A program made the translations under genes and the position numbers. The notes under the pieces are model-generated. The model was not told where the DNA came from. It saw nothing but the letters and a program-made list of their open reading frames with translations, and did no database searches. A stretch of 64,000 nucleotides of DNA from Microbispora sp. H11081. Its GTDB lineage: Bacteria; Actinomycetota; Actinomycetes; Streptosporangiales; Streptosporangiaceae. The DNA is taken from assembly GCF_012999535.1 (NCBI RefSeq), contig NZ_JABBWV010000004.1:124001-188000 (forward strand), in the 5' to 3' direction. The number at the start of each line of letters is the position of its first letter. The first letter of the stretch is position 1. Positions 35,215-45,169 of the stretch are shown here, one piece after another.

Positions 35215-36298
35215 GGATGCGGCCGGTCGTCTCGCTGAGGGAATGGCCGGAGCCGCCCCAGCGGAGCTTGATCAGTTCCGCCGCTATCGAGACGGCGGTC
35301 TCCTCCGGGGTGCGCGCCCCCAGATCAAGCCCGATCGGTGAGCGCAGCCGCGCCATCTCGGCCTCGGACAGACCCGCCTCGCGCAGCCTGGCGAGCCGGT
35401 CCTTATGCGTACGCCGCGAACCCATCGCCCCGATGTACGCGGCCGGCGTCCGCAGCGCGACCTTGAGCAGCGGGACGTCGAACTTGGGATCATGGGTGAG
35501 CACGCACACAACGGCCCGCTCGTCCACTGGGGTCGCCGCCAGATAGTCGTGTGGCCACCGGACCACCACCTCGTCCGCCTCCGGGAAGCGCCTGGCCGTC
35601 GCGAACACCGGGCGGGCGTCGCAGACGACGACGTGGTAGCCGAGGAACTTGCCGATTCGCGCCACGGCCGCCGCGAAGTCGATCGCGCCGAAGACGAGCA
35701 TCCGCGGCGATGGCGCGAACGACTGGACGAACACCTGCAACTCGTCCAGGCGCCGCTCACCCTCGGCGCCGTACCGCCGGATGCCGGTCAGCCCCTGGGC
35801 GAGCATGCCGCGGACGTCGTCGTCCACCGCTTCGTCCAGGCGGGCCGAGCCGAGCGACCCGGAGGCGCGATCGGGCCATACGACACGGCGGGCCCCGACA
35901 GCACCGGGCCCGGCCACGATCGTGGCCACCGCCACCGGGAGCCGTGCGCCGATCGACGCGGCCACCTCCCCCAGCTCGGGAAACGTCTCCTTGCAGACGG
36001 CTTCGACGAACACATCGATGATGCCGCCGCAGGTCAGGCCGACGGCGAAGGCGTCGTCGTCGCTCACGCCGTACCGCTGGAGCACCGGCGGCCCGCCGGC
36101 GACGACCTCCCGCGCCAGTTCGTAGACCGCCCCCTCGACGCAGCCGCCCGACACGCTGCCGACGGCCTCGGCACCTAACACGGCCATCGAAGCGCCCGGC
36201 GGGCGCGGCGCGCTGCGGAACGTGCCAACCACCGTGGCCAGCCCGAACCGCTCCCCCGACTCCCACCACGCGAGGATCTGGGGCAGCACGTCACGCAT
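35201..36298 (-). CDS. XdhC/CoxI family molybdenum hydroxylase maturation protein
   Basis: 365 aa. N-terminal XdhC_CoxI domain ([18 protein letters not shown], then [19 protein letters not shown], and the conserved [12 protein letters not shown]) and C-terminal Rossmann domain ([46 protein letters not shown]). XdhC proteins bind sulfurated Mo cofactor and insert it into xanthine dehydrogenase-type enzymes. The ATG at 36298 has AGGAGG nine bases upstream; an upstream TTG sits on the ribosome site. It is coupled to the MocA-like gene and serves the CoxL-like enzyme at 39610. Confidence 0.92.
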   Translation of the reverse strand: MRDVLPQILAWWESGERFGLATVVGTFRSAPRPPGASMAVLGAEAVGSVSGGCVEGAVYELAREVVAGGPPVLQRYGVSDDDAFAVGLTCGGIIDVFVEAVCKETFPELGEVAASIGARLPVAVATIVAGPGAVGARRVVWPDRASGSLGSARLDEAVDDDVRGMLAQGLTGIRRYGAEGERRLDELQVFVQSFAPSPRMLVFGAIDFAAAVARIGKFLGYHVVVCDARPVFATARRFPEADEVVVRWPHDYLAATPVDERAVVCVLTHDPKFDVPLLKVALRTPAAYIGAMGSRRTHKDRLARLREAGLSEAEMARLRSPIGLDLGARTPEETAVSIAAELIKLRWGGSGHSLSETTGRIHGDG

Positions 36299-36515
36299 CG
36301 GCCGCAACCTCCTGTTCAGCCTGTGCGACCCGTTCAGCCCGGCCCGAAAGGAGCGCGGCCAGGTGCTCGAACGCGGCCAGGCTGTGCCCGGCCACGAAGT
36401 CCGTGGCGTACGGCAGTGCGGCCCGCATCCCGGCGGTCAGCGGCCGGTAGGCCGGGTCGCCCTTGTGGGGGTTGATCCAGATCATCCGGTGGGTGATGCG
36501 CGACAGGCGGCCCAT
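36291..36515 (-). pseudogene. C-terminal remnant of a CoxE-like VWA protein
   Basis: Encodes [38 protein letters not shown] and [15 protein letters not shown], the end of a CoxE/VWA-containing protein of the kind that accompanies coxG and xdhC genes. The first about 300 residues are gone; the frame now continues into an IS3-type transposase start. Its end overlaps the xdhC start region by a few bases, as expected for an old operon. Confidence 0.7.
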
Positions 36516-36670
36516 GTGCAGCGTGTACTCGTTGATACCAAGGTCCCGCGCAACATGCGAGACGGGTTTGCCGGTCTCCTTAACGATTCGCACCGCACCG
36601 GCCCGGAACTCCGGATCAAAGCGGCGTCTCGTGGTAGCTCCCACGACCAAACCTCTCCCGGTTCGGTCTC
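36516..36670 (-). mobile_element. IS3-family OrfA fragment
   Basis: The frame starting at 36650 reads [20 protein letters not shown] and [15 protein letters not shown], the N-terminal helix-turn-helix of IS3-group OrfA. It stops being recognisable at the junction with the CoxE remnant. No inverted repeats remain. Confidence 0.7.
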
Positions 36671-37305
36671 CACGCTACGAGGGGAACCTCATCAGCGCGC
36701 GGGCGGCGGGCCGCATGCACGAGGAGGATCAGCGCCAGTACGCCGAGCGCCACCGGCACCGCACGCTTGAGCACGGGCGGCCCGACAACGGCGATCAGGT
36801 TCATGGAGTCCGGGGCCGCCGCAGCGACTTGGACCATCGGCGGCGGCTCGGCCGCCGCTGGCTCGGCCAGGGTGGCGGCGAGACGGTCGGCGAACTGGCT
36901 CAGCAGCCGATCGCCCACGTCGGCGATCACACCCCGGCCGAACTGTGCCGGTCGGCCGGTGATCTCAAGGTCGGTGACGACCTGGACGCGGGTGGTGTTC
37001 GCGTCCTCGGCCACCAGGAGCGCCGAGACCGTCGCGTTGGCGGTGCCGGCGCCGCGCTCCTCCTTGCCGTTCGCGGAGACGACGACGCGGTAGCCGTCGG
37101 GGTCCTTCTCGACGAACCGCGCGGAACCGCGGTAGACCATGCTGATCGGCCCCAGCTTGACCTTCACCCTGCCGGTGAACTCGTCGCCGGACAGGTTCTC
37201 AAGCGAGGCACCGGGCATGCAGGTCGCGACCTTCTCGATGTCCAGTAGCCGCTGCCAAGCCGTGTCGATGGCGGCCGGCAGGACAAACGTGTTTTCGAGC
37301 TTCAT
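36616..37305 (-). CDS. CoxG-like SRPBCC protein with C-terminal membrane helix
   Basis: 229 aa. SRPBCC/CoxG fold over residues 1-150 ([57 protein letters not shown]), an Ala/Pro linker, and a transmembrane helix near 195-215 ([20 protein letters not shown]). CoxG anchors or matures CO-dehydrogenase-like Mo enzymes at the membrane. The last about 18 codons read into the IS3 fragment, so the natural C-terminus may be altered. Located directly downstream of the XRE-cupin regulator on the same strand. Confidence 0.85.
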   Translation of the reverse strand: MKLENTFVLPAAIDTAWQRLLDIEKVATCMPGASLENLSGDEFTGRVKVKLGPISMVYRGSARFVEKDPDGYRVVVSANGKEERGAGTANATVSALLVAEDANTTRVQVVTDLEITGRPAQFGRGVIADVGDRLLSQFADRLAATLAEPAAAEPPPMVQVAAAAPDSMNLIAVVGPPVLKRAVPVALGVLALILLVHAARRPRADEVPLVAWRPNRERFGRGSYHETPL

Positions 37306-37355
37306 ACCCGTCTCTCGTCTTTTGGTTCTTGGCTGGTGCCGATGGGCCCGGCAGG

Positions 37356-37940
37356 TCAGAACGAGGGTGGCGTCATCGCGGTGATGGAGATCACGTCCTC
37401 GTCGAACGATCGGTACCAGTGTTCGGTGATGGAGGCGAAGCGCATGGAGTCGCCCTTCTCCAACGTCCGTACCAGGTTCCCGACGTGCACCTCAAGCCGC
37501 CCCTGCAGGATGAACAAGACCTCTTCCCCCGTGTGGCTGAAGGGGGCGTGCTCGTTGGAGAAATGAGCCGGCACCTCGATGTAGAGCATGGACAGCGCGC
37601 CCTTGAGGTCGGGCACGAGTAGTTGGTAGGTGAGGTTCTGGTCCGCCAGTACCAGGCGCGCGCGGGTGTGGGGGTGGACCACGCCGTCGGCGTCGTCGTT
37701 GGCACCGAGGAAGAACGAACCGAGCGACAGGCCGAGCGCGCCGGCGATGTTGCCGAGCGTCTCGATCGAGGGGTTGCCGATGCCGCGTTCCAACTGGCTG
37801 AGCAGCCCTGACGAGATGCCCGCGCGCCGCGCCAGTTCGTCGATGCTGAGCCCGCGGCCGGCTCGTTCAGTGGCGATGATCGTGCCTAAGCGCCCGACCA
37901 GATGATCGCCGTCAGGGGTCTTCCCCTTCAAACGAGGCAC
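37356..37940 (-). CDS. XRE-cupin transcriptional regulator
   Basis: 194 aa. Helix-turn-helix XRE domain at about residues 16-72 (LSIDELARRAGISSGLLSQL), linker, and C-terminal cupin_2 sensor domain (EVLFILQGRLEVHVGN). Proteins of this layout regulate catabolic genes on binding a small metabolite. It is divergent from the CoxM/S/L operon and upstream of coxG, so it probably controls both. GTG 37940 touches AAAGGAG; a TTG three codons later (37931) has proper 8-nt spacing and could be the true start. Confidence 0.87.
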   Translation of the reverse strand: MPRLKGKTPDGDHLVGRLGTIIATERAGRGLSIDELARRAGISSGLLSQLERGIGNPSIETLGNIAGALGLSLGSFFLGANDDADGVVHPHTRARLVLADQNLTYQLLVPDLKGALSMLYIEVPAHFSNEHAPFSHTGEEVLFILQGRLEVHVGNLVRTLEKGDSMRFASITEHWYRSFDEDVISITAMTPPSF

Positions 37941-37966
37941 TCCTTTTCAGTCGAATGAATCGATGT

Positions 37967-37978
37967 TCAATATATTGA
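37967..37978. promoter_or_regulatory. Candidate operator of the XRE-cupin regulator
   Basis: TCAATATATTGA is a perfect 12-bp palindrome in an AT-rich patch 27 bp before the regulator start and inside the divergent promoter region of the Mo-hydroxylase operon. Confidence 0.5.
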
Positions 37979-38217
37979 CAGCGAGATTGCTTCATGTCTA
38001 GGGTCTGGGCACGAGGTCGAGAAACGGACATCTCGACCAGTCACGCCAACCACTTCTGAGGCCGGCGCGCCGGCCTCCTGGAGCTTGCCTGCTCCCCCAC
38101 CAGAACCGCTCCCGGGAACTCCGCGTCAGGTCCCGGCGTCGTTCGGGGTCCGGATCTGGTAAGCCATCTGACCACATGAGACCACCAGCCGCGTCGCTGG
38201 GCCGAATAGGTGACCTA

Positions 38218-39108
38218 GTGAAACCCGCAGCCTTCGAGTACCACGATCCGCCGACCACCGCTGAAGCGTGCGAACTGCTCGCTCAGCTCGGCGACGAAGC
38301 GAAACCGCTGGCGGGTGGGCAGAGCCTCGTGCCTTTGATGAACATGCGCCTGGCGACGCCTCGGCACCTCATCGACCTGCGGAACGTGGCCGGGCTGTCC
38401 GACATCACGATCTCCGACACGTCGGTGACCATGGGCTCGATGACGACGCAGCGGCAGATCGAACTGTCCCCCGCCATCCGGAAGGCATGCCCGATCCTCA
38501 CCGAGGCGACGACGCACATCGCGCACTTCCAGATACGGCAGCGGGGAACGATCGGCGGCTCCATCGCGCACGCGGACCCGGCCGCCGAACTGCCTCTCAT
38601 CACCGTGCTCCTCGACGCACGGATCGTGGCCCGCAGAGCCGACGGCACCAGATCGATCCCGGCGCGCGGCTTCTTCTACTCGGCGTTCGTCACGGAGCTG
38701 GACGAGACCGAGATCGTCGAGTCGATCGAGCTGCCCCGGCTGGCCGACGGCGAAGGCTGGGCCTTCGAGGAGTTCGCACGCAGGCAGGGGGACTTCGCGC
38801 TCGTCGGAGTCGCGGCCACCGTCACCCTGACCGACGGAAAGTACTCCGGTGCCCGGCTGGCCGTGAGCGGAGTCGCGTCGGCTCCGGTGCTGCTGCCGGT
38901 GGCCGAGCACCTCGTCGGCGAGCGGCCGAGCCCGGCCCTGTACCGGCGGGTGGCCGCGGCGGTCACGGCCGGCCTCACCCCGGGCGGCGACATCCACGCC
39001 ACCGGCGAGGACCGCAGGGACATCGCCGGCCACCTGACGGAGGTCGCGCTCGCCGCGGCGACGGAAAGAGCCCTCCAACTGACAGATCGTCCGGCAGGGC
39101 GGCGGTGA
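38218..39108 (+). CDS. FAD-binding medium subunit of a molybdenum hydroxylase (CoxM-like)
   Basis: 296 aa. FAD motifs PLAGGQSLVPLMNMRLA (near 32-48) and RGTIGGSIAHADPAAELP are those of CoxM/xanthine dehydrogenase FAD subunits, followed by the CO_deh_flav_C region (SGVASAPVLLPVAEHLV). It passes electrons from the Fe-S subunit to a quinone or other acceptor. GTG 38218 with AGGTGA upstream is chosen; an ATG at 38176 lacks a ribosome site. First gene of the catabolic operon; its stop overlaps the next start. Confidence 0.93.
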   Translation: MKPAAFEYHDPPTTAEACELLAQLGDEAKPLAGGQSLVPLMNMRLATPRHLIDLRNVAGLSDITISDTSVTMGSMTTQRQIELSPAIRKACPILTEATTHIAHFQIRQRGTIGGSIAHADPAAELPLITVLLDARIVARRADGTRSIPARGFFYSAFVTELDETEIVESIELPRLADGEGWAFEEFARRQGDFALVGVAATVTLTDGKYSGARLAVSGVASAPVLLPVAEHLVGERPSPALYRRVAAAVTAGLTPGGDIHATGEDRRDIAGHLTEVALAAATERALQLTDRPAGRR

Positions 39109-39620
39109 CCACGATGAGACGCGTACGTTTCGAACTCAACGGGCAGACGGTGGAGCACGAGGTGGTGCCGCGGCTGCTGCTGTCCGACTTCCTCAGGGAC
39201 GTTCTCGGGTTCACCGGCACCCACGTGGGTTGTGAGCAGGGAGCCTGCGGGGCCTGCACGATTCTCCTGAACGGCGAGGCGGTCCGTTCGTGCCTGATGT
39301 TCGCGGTCCAGGTGGACGGCGCGACGATACGGACCATCGAGGGGGTCTCCCCCGACGGGACCTCACTGCACCCGATCCAGCAGGCCTTTCACGAGAACTA
39401 CGGACTGCAGTGCGGCTTCTGCACCCCCGGTTTCGTGATGAGCACCTGCGCTCTGCTGGCGGAGAACCCGGCCCCCACCGAGTCCGAGATCCGCAGCCAC
39501 CTGTCCGGCAATCTGTGCCGCTGCGCCGGATACGAGTCGATCGTCCAGTCGGTGCGGCAGGCCGCGTGGGAACTGGCCGGCGGGAACTGCGCGGGAAAGG
39601 CCGACGGCGATGACGAGTAG
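39105..39620 (+). CDS. [2Fe-2S] small subunit of a molybdenum hydroxylase (CoxS-like)
   Basis: 171 aa. Plant-type ferredoxin cluster motif [16 protein letters not shown] with the fourth cysteine in VRSC, and the second cluster motif [12 protein letters not shown] with NLCRCAGY. All eight cysteines are present. It carries electrons from the Mo site to FAD. GTG 39105 overlaps the CoxM-like stop (GTGA); ATG 39114 is an alternative. Its stop overlaps the CoxL-like start by 11 bp. Confidence 0.94.
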   Translation: MTTMRRVRFELNGQTVEHEVVPRLLLSDFLRDVLGFTGTHVGCEQGACGACTILLNGEAVRSCLMFAVQVDGATIRTIEGVSPDGTSLHPIQQAFHENYGLQCGFCTPGFVMSTCALLAENPAPTESEIRSHLSGNLCRCAGYESIVQSVRQAAWELAGGNCAGKADGDDE

Positions 39621-41994
39621 CACCCTGGCCCGCACCTCCGAGGCGGCCACCGAACAGTCCGGACAGGGGTTCGGCGCGTCGGTGCGTCGCACGGAGGACT
39701 ACCGGCTGCTGCTCGGCACCGGGACGTTCACCGACGACCTGCAACTTCCCCGCACCCTGCACGCGGCCTTCGTGCGCAGTCCGCACGCGCACGCGCGGAT
39801 CATCGCCGTCAACGCCGAGCGGAGTCTCGCGCTCCCCGGCGTCGTGGCGGTCTTCACCGGCGAGGACCTGGCCGAACTCACCGCCCCCGGGGTCATGGTC
39901 CAGACCGGGGCCGAATCGATGGTCATGGAGACCCTGCCGACCCGCAAGGTCCGGTTCAACGGCGACCCCGTCGCCTGCGTCGTGGCCGTCGACCGGTACG
40001 TCGCGGAGGACGCGGTCGAGCTGGTCGAGGTGGAGTACGAACCGCTTGACCCGATCCTCACCATGGAGTCGGCCGCCGCCCCCGGCGCACCCCTGGTCGA
40101 CGAGGACCTCGCAAGCAACCTGCACACCCAGCAGACGCAGACCTTCGGTGACGTCACGTCGGCCTTCGCCGGCGCCTACCGGATCGTCGAGGCCCGCTTC
40201 AGCACCCAGCGGATGACGCACGTCCCGATCGAGCCCCGCGGCGTGCTCGCCGTATGGGACGCCGGCCGCAGGGAGCTGACCTTCCACAGCGGCCAGCAGA
40301 CGGCTCATCTGCTGCGGACCAACCTGGCACGCCGGCTCAGGCTGGAGGAGAACCAGGTGCGGGTGGTCTCACCGGACGTCGGCGGCGCCTTCGGCCAGAA
40401 GATCCCGCTTTTCCGTGAGGAGCTGACGGTGGCCGCCCTGGCCATCAAGCTGCGCCGGCCGATCAAGTGGATCGAGGACCGGCTGGAGAACCTCACGGCG
40501 GCCAACCACGCGCGCGACGACTCCGCCTGGGTCAGGGCTGCGGTGGACAAGGACGGACGCATCCTCGGCATGAAGGCCGAACTGTGGGCCGACTACGGCG
40601 CGTACGCCTTCTTCACGCCGAAGTACCCGATCGACTCCATCGGCTGGCTGCTCCCCGGCCCGTACAAGTTCCGCGACTACGAGTACTCCATCAACGTCGT
40701 GATCACGAACAAGTGCCCGGCCGGGACGCTTCGCGCGCCGATGGCTCTCGTGACGTGGGCCACCGAAGGCATCATCGAGCGCATCGCCCGCGAGCTGAAG
40801 CTCGATCCGGTCGAGGTCCGCCGGCGCAACATGATCACCGCGCAGGACCAGCCGTACGTGTCCGCGACCGGGTACACCTACGAGGCCCTCACCATGTGGG
40901 AGGGCTATGAGCAGATGCTCGGGGAGTTCGACCTCACCGGCTTCCGGGCGAGGCAGCGTGCCGCCAGGGCGGACGACCGGTACCTCGGCGTCGGGATAGC
41001 GAGTGTCCTTGAGCCGACCACCTACGGATCGGCGTGGTACAAGAAGGGCGGCAGGGGAAGCGGCCACGAGGCCGCCACCATCAAGGTGGAGCCGAGTGGC
41101 GCGGTCAACATCAGCGTCGGGATCGTGCCGACCGGCCAGGGATACGAGACCACGATCGCCCAAGTGGTCGCCGAAGCCCTCGGCAGCCGGGTCGAGAACG
41201 TCAACGTGCGGCTCGGCGACACGTCCCTGTCGCCGTACGGCATGGGAACCCGGGGTTCCCGTGGCGCCGCCGCCGGCAACGCGGTGGCGTACCTGGCGGC
41301 GATGGAGGCCCGCGGGAAGCTGCTGCGCATCGCGGCGCACCTCATCGGCGAGCAGGTCGACAACCTGGAGATCCGGGACGACCAGATCTACGTGCTGGGG
41401 GAGCCGGAGCCCCGCCTGCCGCTGTCGCAGGTGTCGTGGACCGCGTACATGGATCCCTTCAAGCTGCCACCAGGCGAACAGCCGGGCCTGGAGATCCACC
41501 GGACCTACGACCCGCCACCCATGACCTTCTCCAACGCCACACACCTGTGCGTCGTCGAGATCGAGCGGCGCACGGGCCGGGTGACGATCCAGGACTACCG
41601 GGTGATCGAGGACGCCGGCACCCTGATCAACCCGGCGATCGTCGACGGCCAGATCCGCGGCGGCGTCGCGATGGGAATCGGGCAGGCGCTGCTCGAAGAG
41701 GTCGTCTACGACGAGTCGGGCAACAACCAGACCGCCACGTTCCTGGACTACCTGATCCCGACCATGGACGCGGTACCCCCCATCCGGATATCGCACGTGC
41801 AGACGCCGAATCCGCACACCGTCCGCGGCCTCAAAGGGATGGCGGAGGGGCCGGTCCAGGGGGGTCTCGCCGCGGTGATGCTCGCGGTGCAGGACGCGCT
41901 GGACGGCCAGGGCCTCACCATCGAGCGGAGCCCGGCCAGCCCGAGCCGGATCAGAGCCCTGTTCCGAACAGTGGAAGGTGACGTCGATGAGTGA
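39610..41994 (+). CDS. Molybdopterin large subunit of a xanthine/CO dehydrogenase-family enzyme (CoxL-like)
   Basis: 794 aa, normal family length. N-terminal a/b hammerhead domain ([20 protein letters not shown]), Mo-cofactor motifs [23 protein letters not shown] [29 protein letters not shown], and the C-terminal catalytic Glu region [12 protein letters not shown]. The loop that reads AYxCSFR in form I CO dehydrogenase and AYRGAGR in form II is replaced here by [19 protein letters not shown]. It is therefore not a canonical CO dehydrogenase and its substrate is probably an aldehyde, hydroxyacid or N-heterocycle. ATG 39610 overlaps CoxS-like. Confidence 0.92.
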   Translation: MTSSTLARTSEAATEQSGQGFGASVRRTEDYRLLLGTGTFTDDLQLPRTLHAAFVRSPHAHARIIAVNAERSLALPGVVAVFTGEDLAELTAPGVMVQTGAESMVMETLPTRKVRFNGDPVACVVAVDRYVAEDAVELVEVEYEPLDPILTMESAAAPGAPLVDEDLASNLHTQQTQTFGDVTSAFAGAYRIVEARFSTQRMTHVPIEPRGVLAVWDAGRRELTFHSGQQTAHLLRTNLARRLRLEENQVRVVSPDVGGAFGQKIPLFREELTVAALAIKLRRPIKWIEDRLENLTAANHARDDSAWVRAAVDKDGRILGMKAELWADYGAYAFFTPKYPIDSIGWLLPGPYKFRDYEYSINVVITNKCPAGTLRAPMALVTWATEGIIERIARELKLDPVEVRRRNMITAQDQPYVSATGYTYEALTMWEGYEQMLGEFDLTGFRARQRAARADDRYLGVGIASVLEPTTYGSAWYKKGGRGSGHEAATIKVEPSGAVNISVGIVPTGQGYETTIAQVVAEALGSRVENVNVRLGDTSLSPYGMGTRGSRGAAAGNAVAYLAAMEARGKLLRIAAHLIGEQVDNLEIRDDQIYVLGEPEPRLPLSQVSWTAYMDPFKLPPGEQPGLEIHRTYDPPPMTFSNATHLCVVEIERRTGRVTIQDYRVIEDAGTLINPAIVDGQIRGGVAMGIGQALLEEVVYDESGNNQTATFLDYLIPTMDAVPPIRISHVQTPNPHTVRGLKGMAEGPVQGGLAAVMLAVQDALDGQGLTIERSPASPSRIRALFRTVEGDVDE

Positions 41995-42934
41995 GCCGAA
42001 CTCGGCCAGGATCGCTTTCGTCGGGCTCGGCACCATGGGGTTCCCCATGGCCCGCCGACTCGTCAAGGCCGGACATCCGGTCACCGTGGTGCCGCACACC
42101 TCCATGACCGCGGCCAACCGGCTGGCCGAGGACGGAGCCGTGATCGCCACGACACCGGCCAAGGCCGCGAAGGACGCCGACGTGGTGATCACCATGCTCA
42201 GGTCGGCCACCGAGGTCTCCACCGTGCTGTTCGGCGACTCCGGGGTGACCGGCACGGCGCGTCCCCGCACCTTGGTGGTGGACATGTCGACCATCGGGCC
42301 CGAGGCGGCACGGTCCATCGCGCGCCGGCTGGCGGACGCGGACCTGCCGTTCATGGACGCGCCGGTGAGCGGCGGGCCGGCCAAGGCCAACGACGGCACG
42401 CTGACCGCCATCGTCGGCGCGGACGAGGACACCCTCGCCATGGGCCGACCGATCCTGACTCCCATGACCAGCAGGATCTTCCACGCCGGGCCGGTCGGCG
42501 CCGGCCAGGCCGCGAAGATCTGCAACAACCTCATCGGCGCCGCCTGCATGCTCGTCAACGCCGAGGCCCTGACGCTCGGTGTGGCGTCCGGCGTCGACCC
42601 GCACACGCTGCGCGACATCATCCTCGCCGGCACGGGTGCGAACTGGCAGTTGGAGCACATCGTTCCCCAGACGATCCTGGCGAACGACTTCGACCCGCGG
42701 TTCGCGCTCTCCCTCCTGCTGAAGGACCTGAACATCGCGAGGGATGTCGCCGGTGAAGCCGGGTCGCCGTTCCACGTCGGCGAACTGGCGAGACAGATGT
42801 TCGGCCGGGCCGAGGCGTCGTTCGGGGGGCGAACGGACTTCAGCGCGGTCGTGAAGTTGTACCAGGAAGCACTCGGCGGCGACGTCTGGCCCCGGTCCGC
42901 CGATGCGGCCACCGGGTCGCCTCGCGACGACTGA
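41987..42934 (+). CDS. Beta-hydroxyacid dehydrogenase (HIBADH / tartronate semialdehyde reductase family)
   Basis: 315 aa. NAD(P)-binding FVGLGTMGFPMARRLVKAG, substrate-binding DAPVSGGPAKA, and catalytic lysine in GAGQAAKICNNLIGA. These enzymes interconvert 3-hydroxyacids and semialdehydes such as tartronate semialdehyde or hydroxyisobutyrate. ATG 41987 has GAAGG eight bases upstream and overlaps the CoxL-like stop. In this operon it could reduce or oxidise a semialdehyde formed by the DHDPS-family lyase next door. Confidence 0.9.
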   Translation: MSEPNSARIAFVGLGTMGFPMARRLVKAGHPVTVVPHTSMTAANRLAEDGAVIATTPAKAAKDADVVITMLRSATEVSTVLFGDSGVTGTARPRTLVVDMSTIGPEAARSIARRLADADLPFMDAPVSGGPAKANDGTLTAIVGADEDTLAMGRPILTPMTSRIFHAGPVGAGQAAKICNNLIGAACMLVNAEALTLGVASGVDPHTLRDIILAGTGANWQLEHIVPQTILANDFDPRFALSLLLKDLNIARDVAGEAGSPFHVGELARQMFGRAEASFGGRTDFSAVVKLYQEALGGDVWPRSADAATGSPRDD

Positions 42935-42966
42935 CCAGCCCCCCATCGCCAGGACATGGAGCACCA

Positions 42967-43872
42967 ATGAACGACCCCACCCCGCTACCCCGACCGATCG
43001 TCAGCTTTCTCCCCACCGCCTTCACGCCGGACGAGGCCGTGGACACCGGCAAGATGAAGGACCTGGCGGACCTGCTCGCCGGCCACGGGATCAGGCCGGC
43101 GGTCCTCGGCGGCATGGGAGAGTTCTACGCCCTGCGCAGGAACGAGGCACGGGACTGCATGGAGGCGGCGGCGGCCGGCGCCGACGGCCGGGTGCCGGTG
43201 GTGGCCGGCATAGGGTTCTCGACGCGCGAGGCCACCGAACTCGCCACCGAGGCACGGGACGCCGGCGTGTCGGTGCTGGTGCTCAATCCGCACTACTTCG
43301 CCGTTCCCACGCCTGAGGGTGCCGCGGAGCACGTCCGGCGCGTCACCGGCGAGTCCGGGCTGCCGGCGATCGTCTACAGCAGCAAGACCCAGCCGGTCAC
43401 CGAGGACCATTTGGACCGGCTCGTCACGGTGCCTGGCTTCCGCGGCGTCAAGGAGACCGCCTACGGACCGGACGAGGTGGGCCGGCGGGTCGCGCGCTGG
43501 GGCGACCGGATCGAGTGGTGGGGGGTCGGCGAGATCGGCGGGACCGAGTACGCGCGCGCCGGCGGAAACGTCATCACCTCGTCGCTCGCCAACTTCAGCC
43601 CCGCCACGTCGACCGCCTACGTCAGGGCGGCGCTGGGTGACGGCGCCATCGACCAGGAACTGGCCGAGTGCTGCGCCGCGTGGGACGCGCTGCTGCGCGC
43701 GCCGGAAGGCTACCTCGGTGTACTCAAAGCCGTCATGCAGGCACTTTACGGATGGCACCCCGCCGTACGGCTGCCGATGACCGAGGCAGGCGCGGCCACC
43801 CTGGAATCCGTGGCCCGGTTCCTCGACCGCTACGGACATCTGTCCGCCCGATCCGTCCCCACAAGGGGGTAG
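42967..43872 (+). CDS. Dihydrodipicolinate synthase/N-acetylneuraminate lyase family protein
   Basis: 301 aa (beta/alpha)8 aldolase. The binding motif usually GTTGE is GGMGEFYAL here; the Tyr in IVYSSKTQP and the Schiff-base Lys in FRGVKETAYG are conserved. Family members cleave or dehydrate 2-keto acids, for example 5-keto-4-deoxyglucarate dehydratase. The altered motif and the catabolic neighbours argue against lysine biosynthesis. GGAG lies five bases before ATG 42967. Confidence 0.87.
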   Translation: MNDPTPLPRPIVSFLPTAFTPDEAVDTGKMKDLADLLAGHGIRPAVLGGMGEFYALRRNEARDCMEAAAAGADGRVPVVAGIGFSTREATELATEARDAGVSVLVLNPHYFAVPTPEGAAEHVRRVTGESGLPAIVYSSKTQPVTEDHLDRLVTVPGFRGVKETAYGPDEVGRRVARWGDRIEWWGVGEIGGTEYARAGGNVITSSLANFSPATSTAYVRAALGDGAIDQELAECCAAWDALLRAPEGYLGVLKAVMQALYGWHPAVRLPMTEAGAATLESVARFLDRYGHLSARSVPTRG

Positions 43873-43919
43873 AGCACACCGGCTGTGCCCCGAAAGAAAA
43901 TCCTCCCCACAAACCGGAT

Positions 43920-43934
43920 GTCAGGCCCCCTGAC
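43920..43934. promoter_or_regulatory. Palindrome before the ABC importer genes
   Basis: GTCAGG-CCC-CCTGAC is a perfect 6-bp dyad about 50 bp before the substrate-binding protein gene, in a 110-bp gap; a possible operator. Confidence 0.4.
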
Positions 43935-43982
43935 CTCGCGATGACCATTCCGGTTGATCCTCCCCCCGATTGGTTGAATGGT

Positions 43983-45035
43983 ATGAAAACTCGTGCTCGT
44001 GTGGCACTCGCCGGGCTTATGTGCCTGGCGGTGGCGGCGTGCGGCAGCGGCGGCGCTACCTCGTCCGCCGACCCAGAGTCCAACGGCCCGCTGACGCTGG
44101 TCGACTACGGAGGCGCGACGTCCGAGATCTCCAAGGAGATCTGGATGGAGCCCTTCACCAAGCAGACGAACATCCAGATGCGGCACGACGCGCCGAACGA
44201 CTACGCGAAGGTCAAGGCGCAGGTCGACTCAGGGAAGATCTCCTGGGACGTCATGTTCGTCCAGCCGTACCGGGCGATCGTCGACTGCGGCACCTACTTC
44301 GAGAAGCTCGACAAGAGCAAGATCACGACCCTCGACAAACTCCCGCCGCTGATCGGCGAGTGCGGGGTGCCGATCGACAACTTCGCGTACATCCTCGTGT
44401 ACGACGCCAAGAAGTTCGGCGCGAACCCGCCGACGTCCTGGAAGGACTTCTTCGACCTGGAGAAGTACCCCGGAAAGCGCGGACTCTCGACGGCCGTCGC
44501 GGGTGGCGTGCTGGAGGCGGCGCTGCTCGGCGACGGGGTGAAGCCCGAGGAGTTGTACCCGCTCGACATCGACCGGGCGATCAGGAAGTACGACAGCATC
44601 AAGGACAACATCTCCTTCTTCGAGTCGGGCGCCCGGCAGATGGAGCAGATCGAGAGCGGCGATGTTGTCATGTCGCTCGCCTGGCACGGCCGGGTGCAGT
44701 TGTCGGTGCGCAACGGCGCGCAGTTCAAGCCGGTGTGGAACCAGCACATCCGGACGCACGACACCGTGGCCATGATCAAGGGCACTCCCCGGAAGGAGGA
44801 TGCCTACAAGTTCCTGAGCTTCATCACGGACGTGCAACAGCAGAAACTCTGGGCCGAGAAGACGTCCTACGGGGCGGCCAACAAGGACGCCAAGCCGACG
44901 CTGGACGAGGTCGGCCAGGAATACGACTCCAACGATCCGGCGCACGCGGAACTCGCGGTGAACCTAGACCTGAACTGGTGGGCCGAGCACTACGAAGAGG
45001 CCATCGACCGCTACACGAAGTGGTCCGCCCAGTGA
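43983..45035 (+). CDS. ABC transporter substrate-binding lipoprotein (polyamine/opine type)
   Basis: 350 aa. Lipoprotein signal with lipobox LAVAAC (cleavage at Cys20), then a periplasmic-binding fold of the PotD/extracellular solute-binding class (LTLVDYGGATSEISKEIWME, KAQVDSGKISWDVMFVQPYR, VVMSLAWHGRV). It captures a small solute, probably a charged or polyamine-like compound, for the permeases encoded downstream. ATG 43983 has only a weak ribosome site (GGTTGAATGG region). A strong hairpin after the stop separates it from the permease genes. Confidence 0.9.
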   Translation: MKTRARVALAGLMCLAVAACGSGGATSSADPESNGPLTLVDYGGATSEISKEIWMEPFTKQTNIQMRHDAPNDYAKVKAQVDSGKISWDVMFVQPYRAIVDCGTYFEKLDKSKITTLDKLPPLIGECGVPIDNFAYILVYDAKKFGANPPTSWKDFFDLEKYPGKRGLSTAVAGGVLEAALLGDGVKPEELYPLDIDRAIRKYDSIKDNISFFESGARQMEQIESGDVVMSLAWHGRVQLSVRNGAQFKPVWNQHIRTHDTVAMIKGTPRKEDAYKFLSFITDVQQQKLWAEKTSYGAANKDAKPTLDEVGQEYDSNDPAHAELAVNLDLNWWAEHYEEAIDRYTKWSAQ

Positions 45036-45071
45036 GGTGACGCCGGTCGACGGATTCTCGCGAACGGAGAT

Positions 45072-45107
45072 GACCTCTCCCGTACGCCACCGCGTACGGG
45101 AGAGGTC
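45072..45107 (+). terminator. Hairpin between binding-protein and permease genes
   Basis: Perfect 16-bp stem (45072-45087 with 45092-45107), 4-nt loop CACC. In the middle of an otherwise continuous operon it would give partial termination or mRNA protection and so higher expression of the binding protein than of the membrane parts. Confidence 0.75.
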
Positions 45108-45169
45108 GTCGGAAACGGTCGGCGGATCCTGACGCGAGTATCCGCATGTGTGGTAACGAGGAGGATTGA

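Noticed and set aside
39610..41994. Canonical aerobic CO dehydrogenase
   Set aside because: The catalytic loop lacks the AYxCSFR motif of form I and the AYRGAGR motif of form II, and a coxD-type MoxR gene is not in the cluster.
40369..42957. 862-codon open frame on the minus strand across the CoxL-like and dehydrogenase genes
   Set aside because: Antisense shadow: no motif, no ribosome site, and the plus strand holds two well-recognised enzymes.
42967..43872. DapA of lysine biosynthesis
   Set aside because: The GTTGE motif is altered to GGMGE and the gene lies in a catabolic operon.
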